From assembly GCA_028277105.1 (NCBI GenBank), contig JANQHO010000062.1, positions 1 to 35,535 of the forward strand: DNA of 35,535 nucleotides, read 5' to 3'. The notes beneath the pieces are model-generated. The model was not told where the DNA came from. It did not search any database and saw only the letters and a list, made by a program, of their open reading frames with translations. This stretch comes from Owenweeksia sp. (lineage in GTDB: Bacteria; Bacteroidota; Bacteroidia; Flavobacteriales; Schleiferiaceae). This document shows, in pieces, positions 22,970-30,831 of the stretch; within the stretch, counting starts at the first letter, position 1; each line of letters starts with the position of its first letter. Position numbers and translations under genes: made by a program.

Positions 22970-25210
22970 CTAGGGGCCATAAACACGAATACAATCTTCC
23001 TTGAATTCTTTGTCCAGTATTTCACCGCTTTGGGAATCGATCACTACCCGGTGGGAGATCACAAAATCATATAGCTGGCCGGGGCATTTTCCAAGATCGC
23101 TATAAGTATTGGCCCGGGCGGTGATCTGCCAGGCGCAATGTTCCTGGTAATTGAGCTGAACTGCGCTTAGATCAAACTCAGCATCGTGCCGTTCGTCTAC
23201 TTTCATCAACCCTGCTTTTTTAGCCAGTTCAATGGCCTCTGCCTGTCCTATCTTTTTGTTTTGACCACACTCCCTGACAAAAGAATGTTTCTGGCTAAGG
23301 CTTTCAAAGTCATCTGTTTCTTCAACACCCAAATAATATTCATTCTTCCCTTTGATCAGCTCCTGTCCATGAAAATCTACAAAGCCAAAGAGTCCCTCTT
23401 TCTCTACCTGGAATAAATGCGGAGAAGGTATATAGTCTAATATTTTGTCGTAAAGCAAGGGTACTATGGTGTCTCCCTCATAACTCAACAAGCCGTATTT
23501 TCCTGCCAATTTCACTTTTAGCAGTCGGCTTTTGCGATCAAACAGGTATTGATAACCTATTTGATCATAAAGAGGAGGGATCAATACATTATCTGAAGTG
23601 TCGATGACTGCCCATTTGCCCTCTATGGGCACAGCCATCTTTTCCTGGTACAGTGCTATTATCCTCTCGTATTTACCCAGGGGGATCAGTTCTTCTCCCC
23701 TGGCGTTGATCAATCCTATTTTATCATCGATCAATACTGTAGCAGTATTACCAAAAAAACGGTTGATCCGATGGTATTTAATTGGGGTCAACTCCTTACC
23801 TCGCTGGTCGATCATACCAAAAAGCCCGTCCAGCCTTACACTGAAGCGTTTTGGGTTACTTTCACCTGAAAGATCGGATAGGTCAGAAATTCTGAAATAT
23901 TTGATGGGTGTAATCTCCCTTCCCTGCTTGTCTGTAAGCCCTTCCATACCATTGTATTCTACTATGTTTAAGCCATGCGCAAAGCGCCTGATCTCTTTTC
24001 TGGGAGGTATGGGAGGTTCTTCAAAATACTCATTCCCTTCAGTGTCTACTTTTCCCCAATAATGATGGTAGCGCACTTTAGCCCAATTGCGCTTATAAGG
24101 CTTTACTTCATAGTACTTAAAGGGTATAACCACCTTGCCATTCCTATCCAAAGCCCCTTTTTTGCCGTTGAGTTCAGCGATAAGCATACCGTGAAGGAAT
24201 TGATCATCCAGGTTGTGGTATTTAAAATCGATCAGGACATTGTTGTTAGAGTCAATTATACCATATTTGAATTTTTTGACCTGGGCTATCCCATTCCTGA
24301 AGAGAAAGGCTTCCTCATATTCAAAGGGAATAACCGTTTCATTATTTTTATTGATATATCCCCATTTGCCGTTTTTCTTTACCGGGGCCAAACCTTCTGA
24401 AAAGAACCAGGCCAGATCGTACACCAGGGGGATAACCAGGACGTTTTCCCGGTTGATAAAACCGTATTTTTTTCCAATTCTCACTCTTGCCAGGCCTTCC
24501 TTAAACTCTCTCACTTCATGGTAGGTCATTTCGTTGTACTCTTTGCCAGTGCTATCTATCAAGAATCTTTTCCCATCTTTCATAACAACGGCATAGCCCT
24601 CCTTGAAATCCCCGGCTTCCTCGTATTGGTATGCTATCTTCAACTGGCCATTCAGATCGATATAACCAAATAACTCTTCTCTATTCTGCACTGGACATAA
24701 TCCATTGTAGAAATGTCCGTGACTGTGATAAGTTCCCTTAAAAGCCAGGGTTCCACTATCGGTAAAACATTGATATTTACTGACAAAACCATTATCAGAT
24801 TTGTCAGCCCAAATAAGGTTGTGAGTTGACCACTGCATAAACCTGTATTGTAAGGGCATTACCTCCTTACCTTTCCGGTTTATCAGGCCATAAAGCAGAT
24901 CGCCTTTTTTATATTTAGCTACAATGGCATAGCTGTTATAGAATTCCCCAGCTAAATAATATTGAAAGCCAATAACAATATGACCGGAATGGTTTATGTA
25001 ACCCCATCTTCTCCTGTTTTCACTCCTCACGGCTGCCAAGCCTTCTGAAAAAGGAAGGGCAAAATTGTACTGATAGTCAATTAAAGCCTGGCCGGAACTA
25101 TCCACATAACCCCATTTACCATTTTTTTCAGCTGGAACCTGGGCATTTAATGAAAACAAAACGCCCCAAAAAACCGGTATCCATCTAAAGGCAGGATAGA
25201 AGTTTCTCAT
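22970..25210 (-). CDS. Secreted WG-repeat protein (15 repeats)
   Basis: 746 residues. A signal peptide (about 1-24, ending SLNAQ) is followed by about fifteen WG repeats of 35-50 residues. Each has a core such as KWGYVDSSG, RWGYINHSG, LFGYIDLNG, KYGFINREN, LFGMIDQRG or KYGLLSYEG, and an FxEGLAxV-type strand between. WG (KWG) repeats are thought to form beta-propeller-like or solenoid surfaces for binding; no enzymatic role is known. From about residue 635 a non-repeat domain follows with two or three Cys (QEHCAWQI, LGKCPGQLYDF) and a PepSY-like strand VVIDSQSGEILD. It lies upstream of the aminopeptidase on the same strand. Confidence 0.92.
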   Translation of the reverse strand: MRNFYPAFRWIPVFWGVLFSLNAQVPAEKNGKWGYVDSSGQALIDYQYNFALPFSEGLAAVRSENRRRWGYINHSGHIVIGFQYYLAGEFYNSYAIVAKYKKGDLLYGLINRKGKEVMPLQYRFMQWSTHNLIWADKSDNGFVSKYQCFTDSGTLAFKGTYHSHGHFYNGLCPVQNREELFGYIDLNGQLKIAYQYEEAGDFKEGYAVVMKDGKRFLIDSTGKEYNEMTYHEVREFKEGLARVRIGKKYGFINRENVLVIPLVYDLAWFFSEGLAPVKKNGKWGYINKNNETVIPFEYEEAFLFRNGIAQVKKFKYGIIDSNNNVLIDFKYHNLDDQFLHGMLIAELNGKKGALDRNGKVVIPFKYYEVKPYKRNWAKVRYHHYWGKVDTEGNEYFEEPPIPPRKEIRRFAHGLNIVEYNGMEGLTDKQGREITPIKYFRISDLSDLSGESNPKRFSVRLDGLFGMIDQRGKELTPIKYHRINRFFGNTATVLIDDKIGLINARGEELIPLGKYERIIALYQEKMAVPIEGKWAVIDTSDNVLIPPLYDQIGYQYLFDRKSRLLKVKLAGKYGLLSYEGDTIVPLLYDKILDYIPSPHLFQVEKEGLFGFVDFHGQELIKGKNEYYLGVEETDDFESLSQKHSFVRECGQNKKIGQAEAIELAKKAGLMKVDERHDAEFDLSAVQLNYQEHCAWQITARANTYSDLGKCPGQLYDFVISHRVVIDSQSGEILDKEFKEDCIRVYGP

Positions 25211-25589
25211 TTTACCTCTTTTCTGCTACAGAGGAAAGAATTATGCCATTTAGAATTCGCCTGACTAAACCTAAGGCTTAGACAGGCTTTAAACGTGAGG
25301 TGGATACATATCTACTCACTAAGAATTTTGTCAAATAGGCTTCGATACTTGCTTTCGGCAAACTCAGTCTGACATAAAGAAACGAGCAGTCACCCTGGGT
25401 TTTTAAGCTTGCTGAAAAGTACCTGACTGCCGTCAGGCAGGTCGAAGGATGTGTTAATCCTGATCATATTTCTATACACTCTCAAAGGGAAAGCCTACTA
25501 CTGAACACTCCTAATATCTAATGGCTATACTGAGCTCATATTAAGTTAAAGAAAAGCTAAAGGGATTGCATATATCAGAATTGTATATT
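25211..25589. repeat. Intergenic region with degenerate palindromic repeats
   Basis: About 380 bases between divergent genes contain no credible CDS. Visible are an inverted repeat GCCTGACTAA…TTAGACAGGC (25259-25287, one mismatch), a stretch resembling the CTTCGACTTCGCTCAGTCTGACA-type Bacteroidota intergenic repeat (25339-25375, degenerate), and a nested palindromic motif ACCTGACTGCCGTCAGGCAGGT (25421-25442) followed by GTCGAAGG. These look like remnants of REP/MITE-like elements. Confidence 0.55.
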
Positions 25590-25608
25590 TACTTTGTTTT
25601 TCAAAGTA
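25590..25608. promoter_or_regulatory. Operator-like inverted repeat TACTTTG-N5-CAAAGTA (site 1)
   Basis: Perfect 7-bp arms TACTTTG (25590-25596) and CAAAGTA (25602-25608) around TTTTT, directly after a TATATTT -7-like box and 6 bases before the ATG at 25615. The same ACTTTG-N5-CAAAGTACTTT pattern recurs at 26539-26560. This makes it the likely binding site of the winged-helix regulator encoded in the same cluster. Confidence 0.65.
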
Positions 25609-25614
25609 CTTTAT

Positions 25615-26226
25615 ATGAGTAACGCTAAAAAAGATATAAAAGAGATCAAAAGCCTGATGGAACGCTCTTCCCGTTTTATTTCCCTTTCGGGACTGTCAGG
25701 GGTTTTTGCCGGACTTTATGCCCTCACAGGGGCTTACATTACCCAGGTTTATTGGTTTCCGAAAAAGGGTAACAGGCACCTGGAAGAGTACGCTGCCCAG
25801 AATTATAACCTGGAGATGATGGCTCTTGCTCTGGCGATTTTAATAATGTCCATCCTAACGGCTATTTTTTTCACTACCCGCAATGCTCGTAAAAAGAAGC
25901 AAAAAATATGGGACCGCACTTCTCAAAGGATGTTGGTCAACCTGGCCATCCCACTGGTAACCGGGGGAATTTTCATCCTAATACTCTTATACCTCCAGAT
26001 GGGCATTTTCCTGATTGCTCCGGCTATGCTCATCTTTTACGGGCTGGCCCTTATCAATGGCAGTAAATACACTTTAAACGATATCCGTTACCTCGGTTAT
26101 TGTGAAATAGTTTTAGGCTTACTGGCCACCTATTTTTACGGTAATGGGCTTTTGTTCTGGACACTAGGGTTTGGTGTACTCCACATTGTTTACGGAGCTT
26201 TGATGTATTGGAAATACGAACGATGA
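25615..26226 (+). CDS. Membrane protein, unknown function
   Basis: 203 residues from ATG 25615 (MSNAKKDIKEIKSLMERSSRFISLSG). Five or six TM helices are visible (about 25-45, 68-88, 110-130, 132-150, 155-175, 178-195). The short amphipathic N-terminus KEIKSLMERSSRFISLSGLSG resembles a family of Bacteroidota membrane proteins found beside small winged-helix regulators. The start at 25594 is rejected because it would place the operator inside the gene. It overlaps the regulator gene by 4 bases (ATGA), so the two are coupled. No catalytic motif is seen. Confidence 0.8.
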   Translation: MSNAKKDIKEIKSLMERSSRFISLSGLSGVFAGLYALTGAYITQVYWFPKKGNRHLEEYAAQNYNLEMMALALAILIMSILTAIFFTTRNARKKKQKIWDRTSQRMLVNLAIPLVTGGIFILILLYLQMGIFLIAPAMLIFYGLALINGSKYTLNDIRYLGYCEIVLGLLATYFYGNGLLFWTLGFGVLHIVYGALMYWKYER

Positions 26227-26522
26227 AAAACCCTATAGAAGGATTACATAAAGAGTTTGAAAACCGTATCAAATTGGGCATAATGTCGGTGCTGATGGTA
26301 AACGATTCCGTTGATTTCAACGAGTTGAAAGACATACTGGAGGTAACGGACGGCAACCTGGCCAGTCATCTGAACGCCCTGGAAAAAAAAGATATGATAC
26401 TGGTTAAAAAACAATTTATTGGCAAAAAGCCCAACACTTCTTACCAGGCAACAGTTAAAGGAAAAACTTCTTTCAAGCAGCACATACAAGCATTGGAAAA
26501 CATCATTAATAAACAATCTTAA
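26223..26522 (+). CDS. Winged-helix transcriptional regulator
   Basis: A 99-residue one-domain DNA-binding protein. The predicted helices and wing are ENRIKLGIMSVLMVNDSVDFNELKDILEVTDGNLASHLNALEKKDMILVKKQFIGKKPNTSYQATVKGK. The recognition helix lies around DGNLASHLNALE and the wing around GKKPNTSYQAT. This is the MarR/ArsR-like winged-helix type (HTH_34-like) common in Bacteroidota and Actinobacteria. ATG 26223 overlaps the stop of the upstream membrane protein. It is likely a repressor of its own cluster through the ACTTTG-N5-CAAAGT sites; that is inference. Confidence 0.88.
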   Translation: MKNPIEGLHKEFENRIKLGIMSVLMVNDSVDFNELKDILEVTDGNLASHLNALEKKDMILVKKQFIGKKPNTSYQATVKGKTSFKQHIQALENIINKQS

Positions 26523-26534
26523 TTTTTTTTACCT

Positions 26535-28001
26535 ATGAACTTTGTAACTCAAAGTACTTTCACAAAAAACAAAACTCAAACCCTTGCCCTTCCCCTGGCC
26601 ACCATAGCTTTTACCCTCCTGTTTCACCAAAGCGATATAGGCCTTAACCTCGCTTTGTTTGACATAGCTATGGTGGTTTTTCTTATAATGACTAAACCGG
26701 AGTCTTTCAAAAAAACCGAAGTGAAAATAGCGGTACTGCTTACCCTGATCACTGCCTTTTGTACTGCCTGGTATGGCACTCCCGATAACATCATCTGGAG
26801 TATTGTTTGCCTGGGCTTGCTCAGTCAATTGGTACTTTACCCCCAAACCAGTGTTCTTTTACTGGAAACCAGGCTTATGATAGCCAGTCTGATAAGCCCT
26901 ATAATGCGTTTTAGCGAGCTGTTTAATCCTGTTGAACCAAATACCAACACCCCCAAAAGCGGTAAACGGGAGAAAGTGATCCGTATCATTTTCGTAGTGA
27001 TCCTTCCGCTGATCTTTACCCTGATCTTTGCTGGTATTTACCGCCAGATGAATCCTTACTTTGATAATTTCTGTAAGGAAATAGAGGTTTACATCAATTT
27101 TGAGGTATTGCTCACAGCTGCACTGGGACTATACATCTGCACGGTTTTCTTAAAAGCTTTTGTGCCGGATGAGATCATCAAAACAGACCAAAAACTCCAA
27201 AATGTATTTACAGCAGAAGGCCGGTCAAATCCGCACCTTAAACTGGAGATGCAATCTGGTATTGCCTTATTCAGCATGTTGAATCTCACCCTCATCATTT
27301 ATCTTATTAGCGATGTGATGTTCCTCCAAACCATTCATTTACAAGGCACTGTTGATCATAGCAAATACGTACACCAGGGTATCGGAATGCTCATTGTTTC
27401 TATTTTGCTGGCTACAGCTTTCATTCTTTATTTTTTCAGGGGCAGTGAAGCCAGTAAACTACCTGTAAGCAGCTGGCTCAAAAGACTGGCTCTGCTTTGG
27501 GTAGTGGCCAACATGAGTATTTTGATCACTACAGCCATAAAGAACTACCTCTACATTGATGAATATGCCTTAACCATTAAAAGGATAGGGGTTTTCATTT
27601 ACCTCTTGTGTGCCATAGCGGGGTTAATGATCGCCTTTGCTAAGGTGCATCAGGGTAAGACCAATGCTTTTCTTTTCCGCAAAACTTATTGGGCTTTCTT
27701 AATCATTCTCACAGCCAATCTATGTATGGACTGGAGTACCATTATTGTAAAACACAACCTTAAGGCCCACATTGAGAATGGACAAACCTTGGATTGGCGC
27801 TACCTGCTGAGAATGGACAACCGCACCCTTCCTTTAATAAACGAAAAAATAGGGCAACTGGAACTCAACGTAGATGAATATGATTCTTTGAAAAGAGAAC
27901 TGGAAGCAGAAACTGTAGGCCTTATAGGCTACCAGCCTAAGTTGAGGGAAATAGTGATCAGCGATATTGTAGCTCAACAAAAACTGAATCACTATGAGTA
28001 G
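26535..28001 (+). CDS. DUF4153/DUF4173-like membrane protein
   Basis: 488 residues with about ten to twelve TM helices. The C-terminal part carries the family-like stretch YALTIKRIGVFIYLLCAIAGLMIAF…TYWAFLIILTANLCMDWSTIIVKHNLK, then a soluble tail LDWRYLLRMDNRTLPLI. This matches proteins annotated as DUF4173 or DUF4153, whose function is unknown. It starts 12 bases after the regulator and overlaps the next gene by 8 bases. The first codons contain a second copy of the operator-like site. Confidence 0.82.
   Translation: MNFVTQSTFTKNKTQTLALPLATIAFTLLFHQSDIGLNLALFDIAMVVFLIMTKPESFKKTEVKIAVLLTLITAFCTAWYGTPDNIIWSIVCLGLLSQLVLYPQTSVLLLETRLMIASLISPIMRFSELFNPVEPNTNTPKSGKREKVIRIIFVVILPLIFTLIFAGIYRQMNPYFDNFCKEIEVYINFEVLLTAALGLYICTVFLKAFVPDEIIKTDQKLQNVFTAEGRSNPHLKLEMQSGIALFSMLNLTLIIYLISDVMFLQTIHLQGTVDHSKYVHQGIGMLIVSILLATAFILYFFRGSEASKLPVSSWLKRLALLWVVANMSILITTAIKNYLYIDEYALTIKRIGVFIYLLCAIAGLMIAFAKVHQGKTNAFLFRKTYWAFLIILTANLCMDWSTIIVKHNLKAHIENGQTLDWRYLLRMDNRTLPLINEKIGQLELNVDEYDSLKRELEAETVGLIGYQPKLREIVISDIVAQQKLNHYE
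26539..26555. promoter_or_regulatory. Operator-like inverted repeat ACTTTG-N5-CAAAGT (site 2)
   Basis: ACTTTG (26539-26544), spacer TAACT, CAAAGT (26550-26555), then ACTTT, matching site 1 in both arms, spacer length and the right flank (CAAAGTACTTT is identical). It covers codons 2-7 of the DUF4153/DUF4173-like gene. Confidence 0.55.
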
Positions 28002-28464
28002 CAGAAACCTTAAACCTTTCCAAAAAACCCTGCTACACTATGGACTTACTATGCTGTTAGGTTGTTTCATATTTTGTTCTTACCAGCTAATCGATCAACG
28101 GTTGGAAGAAAATTTTTCCAAGTCGTTTTCCCCTAACGATGCTTTTTGGATCATTTTCGCTCTTACGACAATACCAGGGATCATTTCTATCCCTTTGCTA
28201 TTACCCATCTTCTTGTATTATCATTACTTGAAAGAATTAGGTTTCAGAGATCAACAGCTTTATTTCCGGGGAACGGGATTTTTCCTTTTGCTGGGAATAT
28301 TGTGGAGTATCGCATTACATTATTGGTTGAAAGACCTGTTTAACGAAGATCATTTATCCAGGACTCTTTTATTCCTGTCTCCATATACCATAGCTGCGGC
28401 ACTATGCTTTTTGCTGATCGAACTCTTCCTTTATCCTTCTAAATATTCAGACAGTTCTCCTTAA
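27994..28464 (+). CDS. Small membrane protein, unknown function
   Basis: 156 residues with four TM helices (about 13-30, 46-70, 88-108, 118-140). The N-terminus is basic (SSRNLKPFQKTLLHYG). No motif is recognised. It overlaps the upstream DUF4153/DUF4173-like gene by 8 bases and is probably the last gene of that cluster; recG follows 8 bases later, so transcription may continue. Confidence 0.75.
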   Translation: MSSRNLKPFQKTLLHYGLTMLLGCFIFCSYQLIDQRLEENFSKSFSPNDAFWIIFALTTIPGIISIPLLLPIFLYYHYLKELGFRDQQLYFRGTGFFLLLGILWSIALHYWLKDLFNEDHLSRTLLFLSPYTIAAALCFLLIELFLYPSKYSDSSP

Positions 28465-28472
28465 TTTGCAAT

Positions 28473-30581
28473 GTGCAGCAAAATGTTCTCTCTACATCCA
28501 TAGAGTATTTAAAAGGAGTTGGTCCTGCCCGGGCGGAGCTTTTACAAAAAGAATTGGGTATTTCCCGTTTTGAGGATTTATTGCATCTTTTTCCTTTCCG
28601 CTATGTAGACCGTTCCCGCTTTTACAAGCTCAATGAAATACGCTCAGCAGAAGCCGAAGTACAGATCATAGGTCAGATCACCCATTTGGAAGAAATTAAA
28701 GGAAAAGGCCGGAATAAAAGACTAGCAGCCCGTTTTGAAGATAGCACAGGAACTGTAGAACTGGTCTGGTTTCAGGGGGCACGCTGGATAAAAGGTTCCC
28801 TCAAAACCGGTAAAGATTACGTATTGTATGGCAAGCCTAACTGGTATAACGGCAAATACAGTTTCCCCCATCCGGAACTGGAATTATTGGAAGATTTCAA
28901 AGCCAGTCCCCTACAAGGTTTACAGCCCGTTTATCCTTCTACCGAAAAGCTGAGCGGACGCGGTTTGAATTCACGCGGTATAGCCAAGCTCACCAAAACC
29001 CTTTTACCTCAGCTAAAAGGTAAACTGAACGATTACCTGCCAGAAAATATCCACTCCGACTGGAAACTTCCGGCCCTGGAAGCTTCTTATCTGGAAGTCC
29101 ATTTTCCCAAAAGCCTGGAACGGTTGGAAAAGGCCCGTTACCGGCTTAAGTTTGACGAATTCCTCTTCCTCCAACTGGAACTGATCCGGCAGAAAAACAT
29201 CCATCGCCATCAGTTCAAGGGTTTTGCTTTTGAAAAGATAGGTGACACTTTCAATCGCTTTTATGAGGAGATCCTGCCCTTCGAGCTCACCGGAGCCCAA
29301 AAAAGGGTATTAAAAGAGATCCGCAGGGACATTATGCACGGAGCACATATGAACCGCCTGGTACAGGGTGACGTTGGCAGCGGCAAAACCATAGTGGCTC
29401 TCATGAGCATGCTTATGGCTATTGACAATGGCTTCCAAGCCTGCCTGATGGCGCCTACCGAAATTTTAGCCACCCAACACTACAATGGTATTTTAGAACT
29501 CACTGAAAAACTACCGATTGAAGTAGCCCTGCTCACAGGTTCTATCAAAGCAGCCCAACGCAGGCTGATCCACGAAAAATTAGAGGGTGGCAGCCTCCAT
29601 ATCCTGATAGGAACCCATGCCTTAATTGAAGAAAAAGTACAGTACCAGAATTTAGGTATAGCTGTAGTGGATGAACAGCACCGTTTTGGGGTAGCCCAAC
29701 GTGCTAAATTGTGGAAAAAGAATAAACTTCCTCCCCATATTCTGGTGATGACGGCTACCCCTATTCCGCGCACTCTGGCCATGAGCCTGTACGGCAACCT
29801 CGATATTTCAGTAATAGATGAATTACCCCCAGGCCGCAAGCCCATTACCACCATACACCGCTTTGATACCAACCGCCTGCAGGTTTTTGGCTTTCTCAAA
29901 GAAGAAATTGCCAAAGGCCGTCAGGTATATATTGTATACCCATTAATAGATGAAAGTGAAGCCCTGGACTACAAAGATCTGATGGATGGTTATGAAAGTG
30001 TGGTACGGGCCTTTCCCCGCCCTGATTACCAGGTAAGCATAGTACACGGCAAGATGAAGCCGGAAGACAAGGAGTTTGAAATGCAGCGTTTTGTTACGGG
30101 TAAAACCCAGATCATGGTTGCTACTACTGTAATTGAAGTAGGCGTTAATGTGCCTAATGCCTCGGTAATGGTCATTGAAAGTGCCGAGCGTTTTGGCCTC
30201 AGCCAGCTCCACCAGTTACGGGGGCGGGTAGGCCGGGGAGCCGAACAATCCTATTGCATCTTGTTAACGGGTAGTAAGTTGAGTAACGATGCCAAAACCC
30301 GTATTAAAACCATGGTAAAGACTAATGATGGTTTTGAGATAGCGGAAACCGACCTCAAATTGCGCGGCCCAGGCGACCTGATGGGCACCCGCCAAAGCGG
30401 CTTGTTCGACCTCAAAATTGCAGACATTGCCCGCGATAAAAGCATTTTGCAGGCAGCCCGTCATGCCGCTATTGACCTGCTGGAAAGCGATCCCCGCCTG
30501 GAAAAAGCGGAACATCAGGCGATTAAAAACCGTTTTAACCAGAAGACCAAAGGCCGGATTCAGTGGAGCCGTATCTCTTAA
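28473..30581 (+). CDS. recG: ATP-dependent DNA helicase RecG
   Basis: RecG remodels stalled forks and branch-migrates Holliday junctions. The N-terminal wedge domain starts with TSIEYLKGVGPARAELLQKELGI and contains the OB-like branch-binding region (residues 60-150). The SF2 helicase motifs follow: Walker A GDVGSGKT, motif II DEQH in VVDEQHRFGVAQR, motif III TATPIPRTLAMSLYG, and RVGRGAEQSYCILLT. The C-terminal TRG region reads KLRGPGDLMGTRQSG. At 702 residues the length is typical. The start is GTG 28473; ATG 28471 is in another frame. Confidence 0.96.
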   Translation: MQQNVLSTSIEYLKGVGPARAELLQKELGISRFEDLLHLFPFRYVDRSRFYKLNEIRSAEAEVQIIGQITHLEEIKGKGRNKRLAARFEDSTGTVELVWFQGARWIKGSLKTGKDYVLYGKPNWYNGKYSFPHPELELLEDFKASPLQGLQPVYPSTEKLSGRGLNSRGIAKLTKTLLPQLKGKLNDYLPENIHSDWKLPALEASYLEVHFPKSLERLEKARYRLKFDEFLFLQLELIRQKNIHRHQFKGFAFEKIGDTFNRFYEEILPFELTGAQKRVLKEIRRDIMHGAHMNRLVQGDVGSGKTIVALMSMLMAIDNGFQACLMAPTEILATQHYNGILELTEKLPIEVALLTGSIKAAQRRLIHEKLEGGSLHILIGTHALIEEKVQYQNLGIAVVDEQHRFGVAQRAKLWKKNKLPPHILVMTATPIPRTLAMSLYGNLDISVIDELPPGRKPITTIHRFDTNRLQVFGFLKEEIAKGRQVYIVYPLIDESEALDYKDLMDGYESVVRAFPRPDYQVSIVHGKMKPEDKEFEMQRFVTGKTQIMVATTVIEVGVNVPNASVMVIESAERFGLSQLHQLRGRVGRGAEQSYCILLTGSKLSNDAKTRIKTMVKTNDGFEIAETDLKLRGPGDLMGTRQSGLFDLKIADIARDKSILQAARHAAIDLLESDPRLEKAEHQAIKNRFNQKTKGRIQWSRIS

Positions 30582-30604
30582 CAGGTATTATATATTTGTT
30601 AGAA

Positions 30605-30631
30605 CTTGAAGTCGCATAATGCGACCTCAAG
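30605..30631 (+). repeat. Hairpin in the recG downstream region
   Basis: CTTGAAGTCGCA (30605-30616) and TGCGACCTCAAG (30620-30631) pair over 12 positions with one G-T wobble and a 3-base loop. No T-tract follows, so it is not a clear intrinsic terminator. A TATATTTG box (30591-30598) lies just upstream. Confidence 0.5.
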
Positions 30632-30711
30632 ATTAGCTATTTATGGAAGAAGCAGAATATTAATCATCGAGTTAAAGGAGAATACTGAAGAATTGCATCT
30701 CATAAAGCGGT

Positions 30712-30719
30712 TATATTTG
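30712..30719 (+). promoter_or_regulatory. -7 box ahead of the wzm/wzt genes
   Basis: TATATTTG matches the -7 consensus exactly, with TTG at 30693-30695, 16 bases upstream. It precedes an ATG at 30733 that is in frame with wzm but stopped by TGA at 30787 and TAG at 30793. Confidence 0.5.
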
Positions 30720-30737
30720 TGCCAGTTCAACTATGGC

Positions 30738-30812
30738 CTTCTCCTCGACTTCGCTCGGAGTGACAGCCAAGCCTGAACGGTATCACTGAGCGTAGTCGAA
30801 GTGGAGTGAGGA
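30738..30812. repeat. REP-like palindromic repeat between promoter and wzm
   Basis: TCGACTTCGCTC (30745-30756) and GAGCGTAGTCGA (30788-30799) form an inverted repeat with 11 of 12 matches. They sit in a longer imperfect palindrome (CTCC…GGAGTGACA and TATCACTGAGCG…GGAGTGAGG). The sequence CACTGAGCGTAGTCGAAGTG is of a type common in Bacteroidota intergenic regions. It brings two in-frame stops between ATG 30733 and wzm. The rest of the 340-base gap between recG and wzm holds the hairpin and promoter boxes. Confidence 0.65.
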
Positions 30813-30831
30813 CTATACAGATCTAAAAATC

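Noticed and set aside
25594..25614. Start codon at 25594 for the membrane protein gene.
   Set aside because: It would put the ACTTTG-N5-CAAAGT site inside the gene and add a weak N-terminus; ATG 25615 begins the typical sequence.
26223..26522. The winged-helix regulator as an SdpR-like repressor of the sdp-like operon.
   Set aside because: It lies about 6 kb from the toxin operon in its own coupled cluster, and its candidate site ACTTTG-N5-CAAAGT is not seen near the sdp promoter.
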